Shown piece by piece: positions 15,382-24,713 of a DNA stretch of 64,000 bases; the first letter of the stretch is position 1, and each line of letters opens with the position of its first letter. Both the position numbers and the translations under genes were made by a program. Origin of the DNA: Winogradskyella psychrotolerans. Its GTDB lineage: Bacteria > Bacteroidota > Bacteroidia > Flavobacteriales > Flavobacteriaceae. Under the pieces are notes generated by a model that saw only the letters and a list, made by a program, of their open reading frames with translations, had not been told where the DNA came from and did no database searches. The stretch is taken from contig NZ_JAHKPS010000022.1 in NCBI RefSeq assembly GCF_018860565.1, positions 26,297 through 90,296 on the forward strand, read 5' to 3'.

Positions 15382-16653
15382 TTATACTCCATCTTTTTCG
15401 TGTTCTTCAATATCTTTAGTAAGATCTAGTTCACGTAATGATTTGTTTTTAAAATGCATTGTTGTCACCGTAATAAGTGTTACGGTACCTCCAAGTATTA
15501 CAGCCAATGGCGCTCCAAATAGTTTTGCAGCGACTCCACTTTCAAGCGCTCCAAGCTCATTAGAAGACCCAACAAACATAGAGTTAACGGCACCAACTCT
15601 TCCTCTCATATCATCTGGAGTCTTAAGCTGAAGAATGGTCTGACGAATCACCATAGACACACCATCAAACACACCAGATAAAAATAAAGCAACCAAACTC
15701 AGCCAAAGTAGCTTAGAAGCTCCAAAAATAATCATACATATTCCAAAGCCAAAGACTGAAATTAGCAGTTTTTTCCCTGTGTTTTTTGTGATTGGTAAAT
15801 AGGTTGTTGCCACCATAGTAATAATACTTCCCGAAGACAACGCTGCATTTAGAAAACCGAAGCCTCTTGGACCTGCATCTAAAACATCTTTTGCAAATAC
15901 AGCAAATATGGCCACAGCGCCACCAAATAAAACAGCAATCATATCTAGGGTTAATGCTCCTAAAATAACCTTATCGTTAAACACAAATCGTAGTCCAACT
16001 TTTAAACTGTCCATCACCGATTCATTCGTTTTTTTATTGAGAACAGGTTTCTTTTTTATACCAAAGACTAATATTAATGCTAACATCACGAGTGAAAATA
16101 TAATTCCAAGCGTATGATGCACACCAATCCATGCGATTAAAAATCCGCCACAAAGTGCACCAAATACATTAGCACCTTTCCAAGTACTACTGCTCCAAGT
16201 CGCTGCATTTGGGTATATTTTTTTAGGTACAATTAAGGCTATAAGCGAGAAAATAGTAGGCCCAAAAAAGGCTCTTAAAACGCCTCCGAAAAACACTAAA
16301 CTATATATGCCATATAGAATATAGTTGACTGTCCAAGAACTTTCAATAGCTTCTGAAGTGAGCCAAAACAAGCCAAAACTGATTAATGAGAATAAGGCAA
16401 TGCAAAGCGTAAATAAGTTTCGTTTTTCTTTTTTGTCAACAATATGACCTGCAAAAGGGGCAAATAAAAATGCGGGTAAAAATTCGCAAAGCCCAATAAT
16501 GCCTAGACTTAATTTATCATTGGTTAAAGCATACACTTGCCATTCGATGACAATAAATTGCATAGACCAACCAAAAACCAAGGCGAATCGCACCAATAAA
16601 AAGATGTTGAATTCCTTGATTCTTAATGCCGCGTATGGATCGTTTTTTGCCAA
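15382..16653 (-). CDS. MFS transporter
   Basis: A 423-residue protein with about 12 transmembrane segments. It has the inter-helix motif GHIVDKKEKRN (MFS motif A, about residues 69-79) and a matching turn DDMRGRVGAVNSMF in the C-terminal half. It resembles the EntS/MFS_3 group of exporters. The substrate is unknown. Its leader holds a large palindrome (16671-16701) between the likely promoter at 16718-16725 and the start codon. Confidence 0.9.
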   Translation of the reverse strand: MAKNDPYAALRIKEFNIFLLVRFALVFGWSMQFIVIEWQVYALTNDKLSLGIIGLCEFLPAFLFAPFAGHIVDKKEKRNLFTLCIALFSLISFGLFWLTSEAIESSWTVNYILYGIYSLVFFGGVLRAFFGPTIFSLIALIVPKKIYPNAATWSSSTWKGANVFGALCGGFLIAWIGVHHTLGIIFSLVMLALILVFGIKKKPVLNKKTNESVMDSLKVGLRFVFNDKVILGALTLDMIAVLFGGAVAIFAVFAKDVLDAGPRGFGFLNAALSSGSIITMVATTYLPITKNTGKKLLISVFGFGICMIIFGASKLLWLSLVALFLSGVFDGVSMVIRQTILQLKTPDDMRGRVGAVNSMFVGSSNELGALESGVAAKLFGAPLAVILGGTVTLITVTTMHFKNKSLRELDLTKDIEEHEKDGV

Positions 16654-16670
16654 GATGATTTAAGTTACGA

Positions 16671-16701
16671 GACCTAGCAGGTTTTAAAAACCTAACAGGT
16701 C
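16671..16701. repeat. Interrupted palindrome (GACCT...AGGTC)
   Basis: GACCTAGCAGGTTTT and AAAACCTAACAGGTC are near-perfect inverted copies. In RNA this is a long stem of about 14 pairs with few mismatches. There is no U-run on either side, so it is not a standard terminator. The unit resembles intergenic palindromes that recur in flavobacterial genomes. Confidence 0.6.
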
Positions 16702-16717
16702 TGCAATTGATTCAATA

Positions 16718-16725
16718 CAAATGTA
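16718..16725 (-). promoter_or_regulatory. TACATTTG promoter of the MFS gene
   Basis: The leftward TACATTTG box lies 65 bases before the MFS start codon. The palindrome at 16671-16701 would then be in the 5' leader. Confidence 0.5.
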
Positions 16726-16744
16726 TAATAAGCAAAGGTTTTAT

Positions 16745-17836
16745 TTAGTTTTCAATCAACTTAAAAGCAACACGTCTATTTAATTGGCGTCCTTCTTCTG
16801 TATCATTATCTGAAATAGGTTGCGTACTTCCAAAACCAAAGGATTTAATCCTAGTTGCATTCAATCCTTTTTCAATTAAATAATCTAAAACCGCTTTGGC
16901 ACGTTGTTCTGATAATTCTTGATTCCTAGTTTCTAACCCAGTGGCATCTGTATGTCCGTAAATTTCAACATTTAATGTAAGGTTAGCTTCTAAATGTTTG
17001 TAAAGTTGATTGAGTTCTTCTTTTGAAACCACTAACAAGTCCGCTTTATCAAAATCGAATAATACATTTTTGAAGATGTAAACTTCATTGGTATTAATAG
17101 TTGGCTCTTCAACTGTTTTGATAGTTTCTATAACGACTTCTTTTTCTAAAAGTTCTATTGAAACATCATCAATGTAGTAGTATGAAAATGGTTTATAACC
17201 CGTTTGTCGCGCTTTACTCTTTTTGGTATCGGAATTAGAATTAAAATTACCAATAGCAAAATAGTTTTCAAATCCATTTGCGGTATAAATAAAGGAAACT
17301 TCCATCCAGTCTTTGTCATTATCATAGAATTCTTTACTGAACGTTGGACGGAATTTTAAATTCGGAATTCGATTCGCGAAGTGTTTTGCATTAATATTAA
17401 TTTTACTTTTGGATGCATTGAATTTCTCAGCCGTCATCATCATCCCCAATTCTTTAAGGGCGTATCTTGAGTTTTCCGCTAAACTGATATAGAATTTAAC
17501 TTGATATTTCTTCCCTCGCTCTAAGGTAGTTTTTAATGTGCCTTGAACATATTCTCTATAGTCTTTCTTGAAATACGCATATATACCAGCATAACCATTT
17601 CCTGTTTTGGCTTTTTGATAGCCATTGAAGTTTTGGAAACCCATTTTCTCGCTACACGAATTAAAATAATCCGTTGTGCCATTATTGGGAATCGTCCAGT
17701 CTTTTACATTCCTATGAAATAAGCTCATATCTCTTGGACAATCATAAAAATCTTCAAAACTTGGGTTGAGTACTAAGTTTTGACTTGTTAGAATGATGCT
17801 ATTAAATAGTAAAAAAACTAAGATTATTTTTTTCAT
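16745..17836 (-). CDS. OmpA-family outer-membrane protein (copy 1)
   Basis: The 363-residue protein has an export signal (LVFLLFNSIILTSQ), a lectin-like jelly-roll region (about 20-230, containing NLVLNPSFEDFYDCP) and a C-terminal OmpA domain (about 250-363) with FDFDKADLL, GHTDATG and RNQELSEQRA, which binds peptidoglycan. It lies directly downstream of a paralogue with a four-base overlap. The OmpA half is nearly identical to that of the paralogue while the N-terminal half differs, which suggests gene conversion. The role is probably cell-envelope anchoring or binding. Confidence 0.9.
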   Translation of the reverse strand: MKKIILVFLLFNSIILTSQNLVLNPSFEDFYDCPRDMSLFHRNVKDWTIPNNGTTDYFNSCSEKMGFQNFNGYQKAKTGNGYAGIYAYFKKDYREYVQGTLKTTLERGKKYQVKFYISLAENSRYALKELGMMMTAEKFNASKSKININAKHFANRIPNLKFRPTFSKEFYDNDKDWMEVSFIYTANGFENYFAIGNFNSNSDTKKSKARQTGYKPFSYYYIDDVSIELLEKEVVIETIKTVEEPTINTNEVYIFKNVLFDFDKADLLVVSKEELNQLYKHLEANLTLNVEIYGHTDATGLETRNQELSEQRAKAVLDYLIEKGLNATRIKSFGFGSTQPISDNDTEEGRQLNRRVAFKLIEN

Positions 17837-18945
17837 TTTTCAATCAACTTAAAAGCAACACGTCTATTTAATTGGCGTCCTTCTTCTGTGTCATTATCTG
17901 AAATAGGTTGCGTACTTCCAAAACCAAATGATTTAATCCTAGTTGCATTCAATCCTTTTTCAATTAAATAGTCTAAAACCGCTTTGGCACGTTGTTCTGA
18001 TAATTCTTGGTTTCTGGCTTCTAATCCAATAGTATCGGTATGACCATAAATTTCAACATTTAATGTAAGGTTAGCTTCTAAATGTTTGTAAAGCTGATTG
18101 AGCTCTTCTTTAGAAACCACTAACAAGTCCGCTTTATCAAAATCGAATAATACATTTTTAAAGGTGTAAATCTCATTAGTTTTAATGGTAGGTTCTTCAA
18201 GTGTTTTGAGGGTGTCTTTTTTGATGTTCTCTTCTTCTTTTTCTAAGGGTTCAATTGAAACGTCATCGATATAGTAATAGGAAAACAAAAAAGGACTATT
18301 AGATAATACATCTTCTTTTTTTGTTTTAGCATTTCTATAAAAATTACCAATAGAAAAGTAGTTCTCATAACCTTCGGCTGTAAATTCGAAAGTATATGCC
18401 GCCCAAGACTCTTTATTAGAAAAATAAATATTATCAGGATTTGAATACATTTTAAACTTTCCTTTAGTCGCTTTAGATGGTTTAATAGCCTTATCACAAG
18501 CATTAGAGTGATGACAAGGCTTTAGTTTTTCTTCCGTTATTAAAACTTGAATATCCTTTAAAGCAAAAGACGATTTATCTGCTAAACTCAAATAAAAAGT
18601 CATTTTGTATTTCTTCCCTTTTATTAATGTTTTAGAAAGTTCTCCTTGAACATATTCTCTATAATTTTTGTCAGTAAACAAATACATGCCAGCATAAGTT
18701 GTTCCTGCTTTAGCTTCTTGAAACCCATTATAGTTTCTGCCTCCCATAATCTCTTCGCATGTGTCAAAAAAATCTGTTGATCCATAATTTGGTATAGACC
18801 AATTTGTAATATGAATATTAAAACCTCCTAAAATTGAAATGCAATGTTTTGTTCTATGATCCTCAAAACTGGGATTAAGTACTAAGTTTTGACTATTTGA
18901 AATAAATCCACAAAGAAAGAAAAGCAATACGACTGGTTGTTTCAT
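17833..18945 (-). CDS. OmpA-family outer-membrane protein (copy 2)
   Basis: From ATG 18945 the 370-residue protein starts MKQPVVLLFFLCGFIS, a signal peptide; a longer frame to 19023 would run into recJ and hide this signal. The layout equals that of its neighbour: NLVLNPSFED region, then an OmpA domain with FDFDKADLL, GHTDTIG and RNQELSEQRA. The N-terminal region contains extra Cys residues (CHHSNACDK) absent from the other copy. The two genes overlap by four bases and were produced by tandem duplication. Confidence 0.9.
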   Translation of the reverse strand: MKQPVVLLFFLCGFISNSQNLVLNPSFEDHRTKHCISILGGFNIHITNWSIPNYGSTDFFDTCEEIMGGRNYNGFQEAKAGTTYAGMYLFTDKNYREYVQGELSKTLIKGKKYKMTFYLSLADKSSFALKDIQVLITEEKLKPCHHSNACDKAIKPSKATKGKFKMYSNPDNIYFSNKESWAAYTFEFTAEGYENYFSIGNFYRNAKTKKEDVLSNSPFLFSYYYIDDVSIEPLEKEEENIKKDTLKTLEEPTIKTNEIYTFKNVLFDFDKADLLVVSKEELNQLYKHLEANLTLNVEIYGHTDTIGLEARNQELSEQRAKAVLDYLIEKGLNATRIKSFGFGSTQPISDNDTEEGRQLNRRVAFKLIEK

Positions 18946-18971
18946 ATACAATCTACGAAGCGTTATGAGTT

Positions 18972-20663
18972 TTATTTTTTTATATCCTTCAATTTCAACT
19001 GTAAACTGACGTTGCCATTCCAATGATTTTCATCTATGGAATAAGCTGCACTAAACGGTCTTTTACTTTTTATGATATCAATTTTATCGCCTAAACCAAA
19101 ACCAATACAGACAATTTTATCATTGAAGGATTGGGTTACAGTTAATCTAATGTGTTTATCACCTTCTCCAACACATTTTCCCCAGCCTGTATCTTTTAGA
19201 TTTTGAGACATAAAGGTGGGTGACATATTCCCAGGGCCAAATGGTGCAAATTGTTTTAGGATTCGCATGAGTTTATCATTGATTTGACCAAGTTCTATTT
19301 CTAAATCAACTTTAAGCTCTGGTGTTAACAATTTTGGATCTATGGTGTCTTTTACAACACTCTCAAATTTAGCTTTAAAAGCCTCATAGTTTTTCGGATC
19401 TAAAGTTAAGCCTGCAGCATATTTATGACCTCCAAATTGCTCTATATGTTCTGAACAAGCTTCCAACGCATTATACACATCAAAACCAGAAACTGAACGT
19501 GCTGAAGCCGCTAGCTTATCTCCACTTTTAGTAAATACTAATGTTGGTCTGTAGTATGTTTCAATTAATCGTGATGCGACAATACCAATCACTCCCTTGT
19601 GCCATGATTCGTCATAAACAACAGTGGTAAATCCTTCTTGCTCGTTATTCTCTTCAATTTGAACTAAAGCTTCTTCTGTGATACGTTTGTCCGTTTCACG
19701 ACGATCGGTATTAAAGGCATCAATATCTACGGCATATTTTGCAGCAAGGTTAAAATCGGTTTCGGTTAAAAGTGTTACAGCGTGGTTACCGTGTTTCATT
19801 CGTCCTGCGGCATTAATTCGAGGTGCGATAATAAAAACCACATCTGTTATGGTAAGAATGTCCTTTTTAACCTCAGCGATAATCGCTTTCATGCCAGGTC
19901 TTGGGTTGGTATTTATAATGTTTAAACCCATATAAGCCAAGGCTCTGTTTTCATCTACAATGGGTACAATATCTGCACCAATGGCAGTAGCTACCAAATC
20001 GAGATATTCGGTTAAATCTTCTACCGTTTGCCCTTGGTTGGCTGCTAAAGCCGTAATTAATTTAAAGCCTACACCACAACCACAAAGTTCTTTAAACGGA
20101 TAATCGCAATCGTCGCGTTTTGGGTCTAAAACCGCAACAGCGTCTGGAATCTTATCACTTGGTCTGTGGTGATCGCAAATAATAAAATCAATGCCTTTCT
20201 CTTTAGCATATGCGACTTTGTCAATGGCTTTTATACCACAATCGAGAGCTATAATTAGTGAAATATCATTATCGTCTGCAAAGTCAATACCTTTATAAGA
20301 GACACCATAACCTTCGTCATATCGATCTGGAATGTATGTGGCAACAGCATCTGTCCTTGTTTTTAAATAGGATGACATTAAAGCTACGGAGGTTGTACCA
20401 TCTACATCATAATCGCCATAAACCATAATATTTTCACCTTGCTCAATCGCTTTTTCGATTCTAGCAACCGCTTTATCCATATCTTTCATGAGGTATGGGT
20501 CGTGAAGTTCTTTAAAACTAGGCCTGAAAAATGTTTTAGCAGCATCATAAGTATCGATGCCTCTTTGCAATAATAATGTGGCAACAATATCGTCTACTTG
20601 AAGTGCTTTTTTTAGTTCTTCAACTTTTGATGGTTCTGGTTTTGGTTTTAATGTCCAACGCAT
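18972..20663 (-). CDS. recJ: Single-stranded-DNA-specific exonuclease RecJ
   Basis: RecJ is a 5'-3' exonuclease acting in recombination and mismatch repair. The 563-residue protein has the DHH phosphoesterase motifs VYGDYDVDGTTS, ALDCGI, ICDHHRPSD and AVLDPKRDD, then DHHA1 with GGHKYAAG (about residues 405-412) and a C-terminal OB domain. The length is standard. It probably heads the transcription unit that continues into the two OmpA genes (26-base gap). Confidence 0.96.
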   Translation of the reverse strand: MRWTLKPKPEPSKVEELKKALQVDDIVATLLLQRGIDTYDAAKTFFRPSFKELHDPYLMKDMDKAVARIEKAIEQGENIMVYGDYDVDGTTSVALMSSYLKTRTDAVATYIPDRYDEGYGVSYKGIDFADDNDISLIIALDCGIKAIDKVAYAKEKGIDFIICDHHRPSDKIPDAVAVLDPKRDDCDYPFKELCGCGVGFKLITALAANQGQTVEDLTEYLDLVATAIGADIVPIVDENRALAYMGLNIINTNPRPGMKAIIAEVKKDILTITDVVFIIAPRINAAGRMKHGNHAVTLLTETDFNLAAKYAVDIDAFNTDRRETDKRITEEALVQIEENNEQEGFTTVVYDESWHKGVIGIVASRLIETYYRPTLVFTKSGDKLAASARSVSGFDVYNALEACSEHIEQFGGHKYAAGLTLDPKNYEAFKAKFESVVKDTIDPKLLTPELKVDLEIELGQINDKLMRILKQFAPFGPGNMSPTFMSQNLKDTGWGKCVGEGDKHIRLTVTQSFNDKIVCIGFGLGDKIDIIKSKRPFSAAYSIDENHWNGNVSLQLKLKDIKK

Positions 20664-20683
20664 AATGTCTTATATCGCGATTA

Positions 20684-21112
20684 TTACTTTGTGCTTTCGT
20701 GAAAATAAATATTAGTTTTAACAGTAGCAAACCGACGAAACATTTCCATGACTCCACAATATTTATCAACAGATAAATTTACAGCACGTTCGCATTTTTT
20801 TTGATTTAAGTCTGCACCATAAAAATGATAATCTACTACTACAGTATGGTAATATTTAGGATGTTCATCCGTTAATTCACCTGTAACATCCATTTTAAAA
20901 TCATCTATTTCTACTTTCATTTTATCTAACGTAGAAATAACATCTAAGCCAGAACAACCAGCTAGTGATGATAACATCATGGCTTTTGGTGATAGGCCAT
21001 TACGTTTATCTGTACCTTCAATATTGGTATCCATTATTACGGTTTTTCCACTTGGATTATCAGATTCAAAGGTTAAGCCACCTTTCCATTGGGTTGTGAT
21101 TTTATTTGTCAT
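20684..21112 (-). CDS. OsmC family protein
   Basis: The 142-residue protein fits the OsmC/Ohr fold with two Cys residues in the expected places: AGCSGLDV near residue 53 and DKYCGVMEMF near 119. Members detoxify organic hydroperoxides with thiols. The Cys spacing fits OsmC-type rather than Ohr-type proteins, but the substrate is not certain. A TATTTTTG box at 21152-21159 (minus) is the likely promoter, divergent from the AhpD-like gene. Confidence 0.9.
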   Translation of the reverse strand: MTNKITTQWKGGLTFESDNPSGKTVIMDTNIEGTDKRNGLSPKAMMLSSLAGCSGLDVISTLDKMKVEIDDFKMDVTGELTDEHPKYYHTVVVDYHFYGADLNQKKCERAVNLSVDKYCGVMEMFRRFATVKTNIYFHESTK

Positions 21113-21151
21113 TTTTTAAGTTTAAAAGTTATAAGTACTATCTTGTTAGCT

Positions 21152-21159
21152 CAAAAATA
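21152..21159 (-). promoter_or_regulatory. TATTTTTG promoter of the osmC-like gene
   Basis: The leftward TATTTTTG matches TAnnTTTG, 39 bases before the ATG at 21112. Confidence 0.5.
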
Positions 21160-21176
21160 CTACTAAAAAAATAACT

Positions 21177-21779
21177 ATGGCACTAGTAACACCTTTGTCT
21201 GCAGACCACGATTTGGAAACCAAAGAATTAGCAGAATTCTTTAATGAAACCCTTGGATTTTGTCCAAATTCGGTTTTAACCATGCAACGCAGACCAGCAA
21301 TTAGCAAAGCATTTATTAATTTGAATAAAGCGGTTATGGCCAATGAAGGCAAAGTAACCTCAGCTTTAAAACGTATGATTGCTTGGGTGAGTAGTAATGC
21401 TACAGGTTGTCGTTATTGCCAAGCACACGCAATTAGAGCAGCAGAACGCTATGGTGCAGAACAAGAACAATTAGATAATATTTGGGAATATAAAACGCAT
21501 CCTGCTTTTTCTGAAGCAGAACGTGCAGCTCTCGACTTTAGTTTAGCAGCTTCGATGGTACCAAATGCTGTCGATGCCGAGATAAAAGAACGTTTATATC
21601 AACATTGGGACGAAGGTGAAATTGTTGAAATGCTAGGTGTAATTTCATTATTTGGTTACCTAAACCGTTGGAATGATTCTATGGGTACTGATATTGAAGA
21701 AGGAGCTGTGGAAAGTGGCAATAAGTATTTAGGGAAACATGGTTATGAAGTTGGTAAGCATGATGGAAGTCGATATTAG
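21177..21779 (+). CDS. Carboxymuconolactone decarboxylase/AhpD-like protein
   Basis: The 200-residue protein has the AhpD core motif ATGCRYCQAHAIRAAERYG (about residues 76-94), with the redox Cys pair CRYC and a nearby His. Proteins of this kind act as thiol-dependent peroxidases or as reductase partners. It is divergent from an OsmC gene, so a shared oxidative-stress role is plausible. A terminator follows at 21824. Confidence 0.88.
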   Translation: MALVTPLSADHDLETKELAEFFNETLGFCPNSVLTMQRRPAISKAFINLNKAVMANEGKVTSALKRMIAWVSSNATGCRYCQAHAIRAAERYGAEQEQLDNIWEYKTHPAFSEAERAALDFSLAASMVPNAVDAEIKERLYQHWDEGEIVEMLGVISLFGYLNRWNDSMGTDIEEGAVESGNKYLGKHGYEVGKHDGSRY

Positions 21780-21823
21780 ATTGTTAGACTTTTAGAGCGC
21801 TTAGCTTTTAGATAAATAAGATT

Positions 21824-21853
21824 GAAAACCTTACCAGAAATGGTGAGGTTTTC
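21824..21853. terminator. Bidirectional terminator between convergent genes
   Basis: GAAAACCTTACC and TGGTGAGGTTTTC pair around a short AGAAA loop. It sits between the stops of the AhpD-like gene and the glycosylase gene, and A/T tracts flank both sides of the stem. Confidence 0.75.
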
Positions 21854-22423
21854 TTATAAAATTTCCTTTACCTTCTTCTCTAGCTCAGGCACAACCAATT
21901 CCTCAAACCAAGGATTCTTACTTCTCCAAAACCGATTGGTTGGTGATGGATGTGGAATTGGAAAATAGGTTGGTAAATAAGACTTGTATTCACCAACAGT
22001 TTCTGTCAAGGTTCGTTTGGCGCTTTCTTTTAAATAATATTGCTGTGCATAAGCTCCAATTAAAATAATCAATTCTACATTAGGCATTTTGTCTAATAAT
22101 TGCTGATGCCATTGTGGTGCACATTCTGGTCTTGGTGGTAAATCGCCTGTTTTTGCTTTTCCAGGATAGCAAAATCCCATTGGTATAATGGCAAAATTCT
22201 CAGTGTTATAAAATTGTTCTTCTGTAACATTAAGCCACTGCCTTAGTTTCTTTCCGCTTTGGTCGTCCCACGGAATTCCAGATTGATGCACTTTTGTTCC
22301 TGGAGCCTGACCGATAATTACAATTTTAGATTTTATGTTTGCAGTTGCTACAGGTCTCGGCCCTAATGGTAAATGTGCTTTACAAATGTTGCATTGACTG
22401 ATATTATGGAGTAATTCTTTCAT
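21854..22423 (-). CDS. Uracil-DNA glycosylase family protein
   Basis: The 189-residue protein shows the family-4/5-like uracil-DNA glycosylase pattern. A Cys pair is present in CNICKAHLP, motif 1 appears as IIGQAPGTKVHQSGIPWDD and motif 3 as PIPHPSPTNRFW. Further Cys residues (GFCYPGK, PECAPQ) may complete an iron-sulfur site. It removes uracil from DNA; the exact subfamily is not certain. It lies three bases downstream of the flavoprotein gene and is probably co-transcribed. Confidence 0.87.
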   Translation of the reverse strand: MKELLHNISQCNICKAHLPLGPRPVATANIKSKIVIIGQAPGTKVHQSGIPWDDQSGKKLRQWLNVTEEQFYNTENFAIIPMGFCYPGKAKTGDLPPRPECAPQWHQQLLDKMPNVELIILIGAYAQQYYLKESAKRTLTETVGEYKSYLPTYFPIPHPSPTNRFWRSKNPWFEELVVPELEKKVKEIL

Positions 22424-22426
22424 TTT

Positions 22427-23788
22427 TTAATCTTCATCCTTCAACATACTCTTTAGATCATTCGTATAAGATGGATATGTAAATATCTGCTTTTTAAAAT
22501 CACGAATTGTTAAACCTTCATTCATGGCTAGAGTCAAGATATTAATTGTTTCATTCGCTTGAGAACTTAATAAATTAGCACCCACAATTTTTTGAGTACG
22601 CTCATTAACAATAACTTTATAAGCGTAAGCATCGGCATTTTCTTTTTTAGAACTGTACCAATCAGAAGCATCTCCTTTATAAACGATCACATTTTTATAC
22701 CTGCTTTTAGCTTCTTCTTCAGAATAACCTACACTCGCCAATTGCGGTTTGGTAAAAACAATAGAAGGTACTAATGGGTTTTCAAACTCCTTAGCATTAC
22801 CATTTATAATGTTATGGCCTGCAATATAACCTTGTAATCCCGATAAGGGTGTTAATGGTAAAGATTTACTAGATACATCTCCACAAGCATACACATTTTC
22901 GTTGCTTATACTTTGCATAAAATCATTAACCAAAACCCCAGATTCATCAGCTTTTATACCAGCATTTTCTAAATCTAATTTTTCTACTGCTGGCACACGA
23001 CCTGCTGTATTAAATATCTTTCTGGCTTTTATTGTTTTTGTTTTACCGCCTTTTTCATACGTCAGTTTTAAGTTTTTCTTCAATTTTTCTATGGAGATCG
23101 GTGTTGTATTAAACATAAATTTTACTCCATTCTTTTCTAAAACCTTGGTTAATTTTTCAACCAAAAACGAATCAAACTGTGTTAACGGACTATCTCCAAC
23201 TTCAATCATAGTAACGTCACATCCCAACGTTGAAAGCATATAGCAAAATTCCATTCCAACATAACCCGAACCAATAAATATGGCGGATTTCGGAATTTTT
23301 TTCAAATTGAGAATGTCATCACTAGTTTTTAATAAGTCCGAACCTTCAAGTTTTAAAGTTCTTGGAACGTAACCTGTAGCGATTACAAATTTATCTGCAG
23401 AAATGGTTTTACCTTCAACTAAAACTTCATTCTTACTAATGAATTTTGGGGATTGATGATATAAATCAATGCCTAAATCCGTTAAGTTATTTTCGGTTGA
23501 AGATGGCACAGGTTTAGTAAAAGACGTTTTAAATTTCTGAACAGCTTTCCAATTAATTTTAGGTAACTTTTTAATTCCGAAACCTTTGAGTTGGTTGGAG
23601 TGTTGTACTAAATCTGCAAATTGCATTAGTATTTTTTTAGGATCACAACCTCGTATTGCACAAGTGCCTCCAAATTCGCGTTTATCTGAAATAGCCACTG
23701 ATAATCCTGAGGCTATACAAGCTTTTGCTGCTGTTTGACCTGCAATACCACTACCAATGACAAATACATTATAATGTTTAGTCTTCAT
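22427..23788 (-). CDS. FAD-dependent disulfide reductase-like protein (Class I)
   Basis: From ATG 23788 (453 residues, MKTKHYNVFVIGSGIAG) this is a pyridine nucleotide-disulfide oxidoreductase. It has the FAD motif GSGIAG, the redox Cys pair GGTCAIRGCDPKK (about residues 38-50), the NAD(P)-binding GSGYVGMEF and a second FAD site NVYACGD. The C-terminal interface motif, usually H-P-T-x-S-E, reads FTYPSYTND here, so the catalytic His is replaced by Tyr. It therefore resembles the mercuric/glutathione reductase family but may act on a different substrate. Confidence 0.88.
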   Translation of the reverse strand: MKTKHYNVFVIGSGIAGQTAAKACIASGLSVAISDKREFGGTCAIRGCDPKKILMQFADLVQHSNQLKGFGIKKLPKINWKAVQKFKTSFTKPVPSSTENNLTDLGIDLYHQSPKFISKNEVLVEGKTISADKFVIATGYVPRTLKLEGSDLLKTSDDILNLKKIPKSAIFIGSGYVGMEFCYMLSTLGCDVTMIEVGDSPLTQFDSFLVEKLTKVLEKNGVKFMFNTTPISIEKLKKNLKLTYEKGGKTKTIKARKIFNTAGRVPAVEKLDLENAGIKADESGVLVNDFMQSISNENVYACGDVSSKSLPLTPLSGLQGYIAGHNIINGNAKEFENPLVPSIVFTKPQLASVGYSEEEAKSRYKNVIVYKGDASDWYSSKKENADAYAYKVIVNERTQKIVGANLLSSQANETINILTLAMNEGLTIRDFKKQIFTYPSYTNDLKSMLKDED

Positions 23789-23869
23789 AATTTTAGATTG
23801 AAAGTTGAAATTATGAAATCTAACTGGCAAAGACTGATGCGGTAGGTTTAAAACTTAACTCGTTTACAA

Positions 23870-24541
23870 TTATTTTTTACCATCAACAACAATCACAATT
23901 TCCCCTTTAGGAGGCTTATTTGTGTAGTATTCTAAAACTTCTTTTGCTGTTCCTCTAATAGTTTCTTCGTACAATTTTGTTATTTCTCTTGATACAGAGA
24001 CCAAACGATCTTCTCCAAAGTATTCGCAAAAATGCCCAAGCGTTTTTATAAGCTTATGTGGACTTTCATAAAAAATGATGGTTCTAGTTTCTTCAGCTAA
24101 GAGTAATAATCGTGTTTGTCTGCCCTTTTTTACAGGCAAAAAACCTTCAAACACAAATTTATCATTTGGCAAACCACTATTGACTAATGCTGGTACAAAT
24201 GCTGTTGCACCTGGTAAACAATCCACTTCAATATTATTTTCTACACAGGCTCTTACCAATAGAAACCCAGGGTCTGAAATTGCGGGAGTTCCTGCATCAC
24301 TAATGACAGCGATAGTCATTCCTGCTTTTAATTTTTCGATTAAATGATTCACCGTTTTATGCTCGTTATGCATGTGGTGACTTTGCATTTGCGTGGTAAT
24401 TTCAAAATGCTTTAACAGTTTTCCTGAAGTTCTGGTGTCTTCAGCCAAGATTAAATCTACTTCTTTTAAAACATCTATTGCTCTAAATGTGATATCTTTT
24501 AGGTTTCCTATAGGCGTTGGTACGAGATAAAGTTTACTCAT
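23870..24541 (-). CDS. rsmI: 16S rRNA 2'-O-methyltransferase RsmI
   Basis: RsmI methylates the ribose of C1402 in 16S rRNA. The 223-residue protein starts with MSKLYLVPTPIGNLKDITFRA and contains EDTRTSGKLL, SDAGTPAISDPG and LPGATAFVPAL, the signatures of the family's SAM-binding site. Length and start are standard. A TAAATTTG promoter lies just upstream (24559-24566, minus). Confidence 0.97.
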   Translation of the reverse strand: MSKLYLVPTPIGNLKDITFRAIDVLKEVDLILAEDTRTSGKLLKHFEITTQMQSHHMHNEHKTVNHLIEKLKAGMTIAVISDAGTPAISDPGFLLVRACVENNIEVDCLPGATAFVPALVNSGLPNDKFVFEGFLPVKKGRQTRLLLLAEETRTIIFYESPHKLIKTLGHFCEYFGEDRLVSVSREITKLYEETIRGTAKEVLEYYTNKPPKGEIVIVVDGKK

Positions 24542-24558
24542 TGTAGGCGGTTTCTTTT

Positions 24559-24566
24559 CAAATTTA
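24559..24566 (-). promoter_or_regulatory. TAAATTTG promoter of rsmI
   Basis: The leftward TAAATTTG box is 18 bases before the start codon, predicting a leader of about 10 nt. Confidence 0.6.
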
Positions 24567-24713
24567 CACTGTTTTTAATGATATCAACACAAGCCTTTAT
24601 GATATTTGGCATCTTTCTTATAAATTAAGGGTTTGGTAGGGAAATTCCTCCTATGCTTGTTATATTGTTGAGATTATTTATTTTCTCACTGCATTAATCA
24701 AAACTACTATTTT

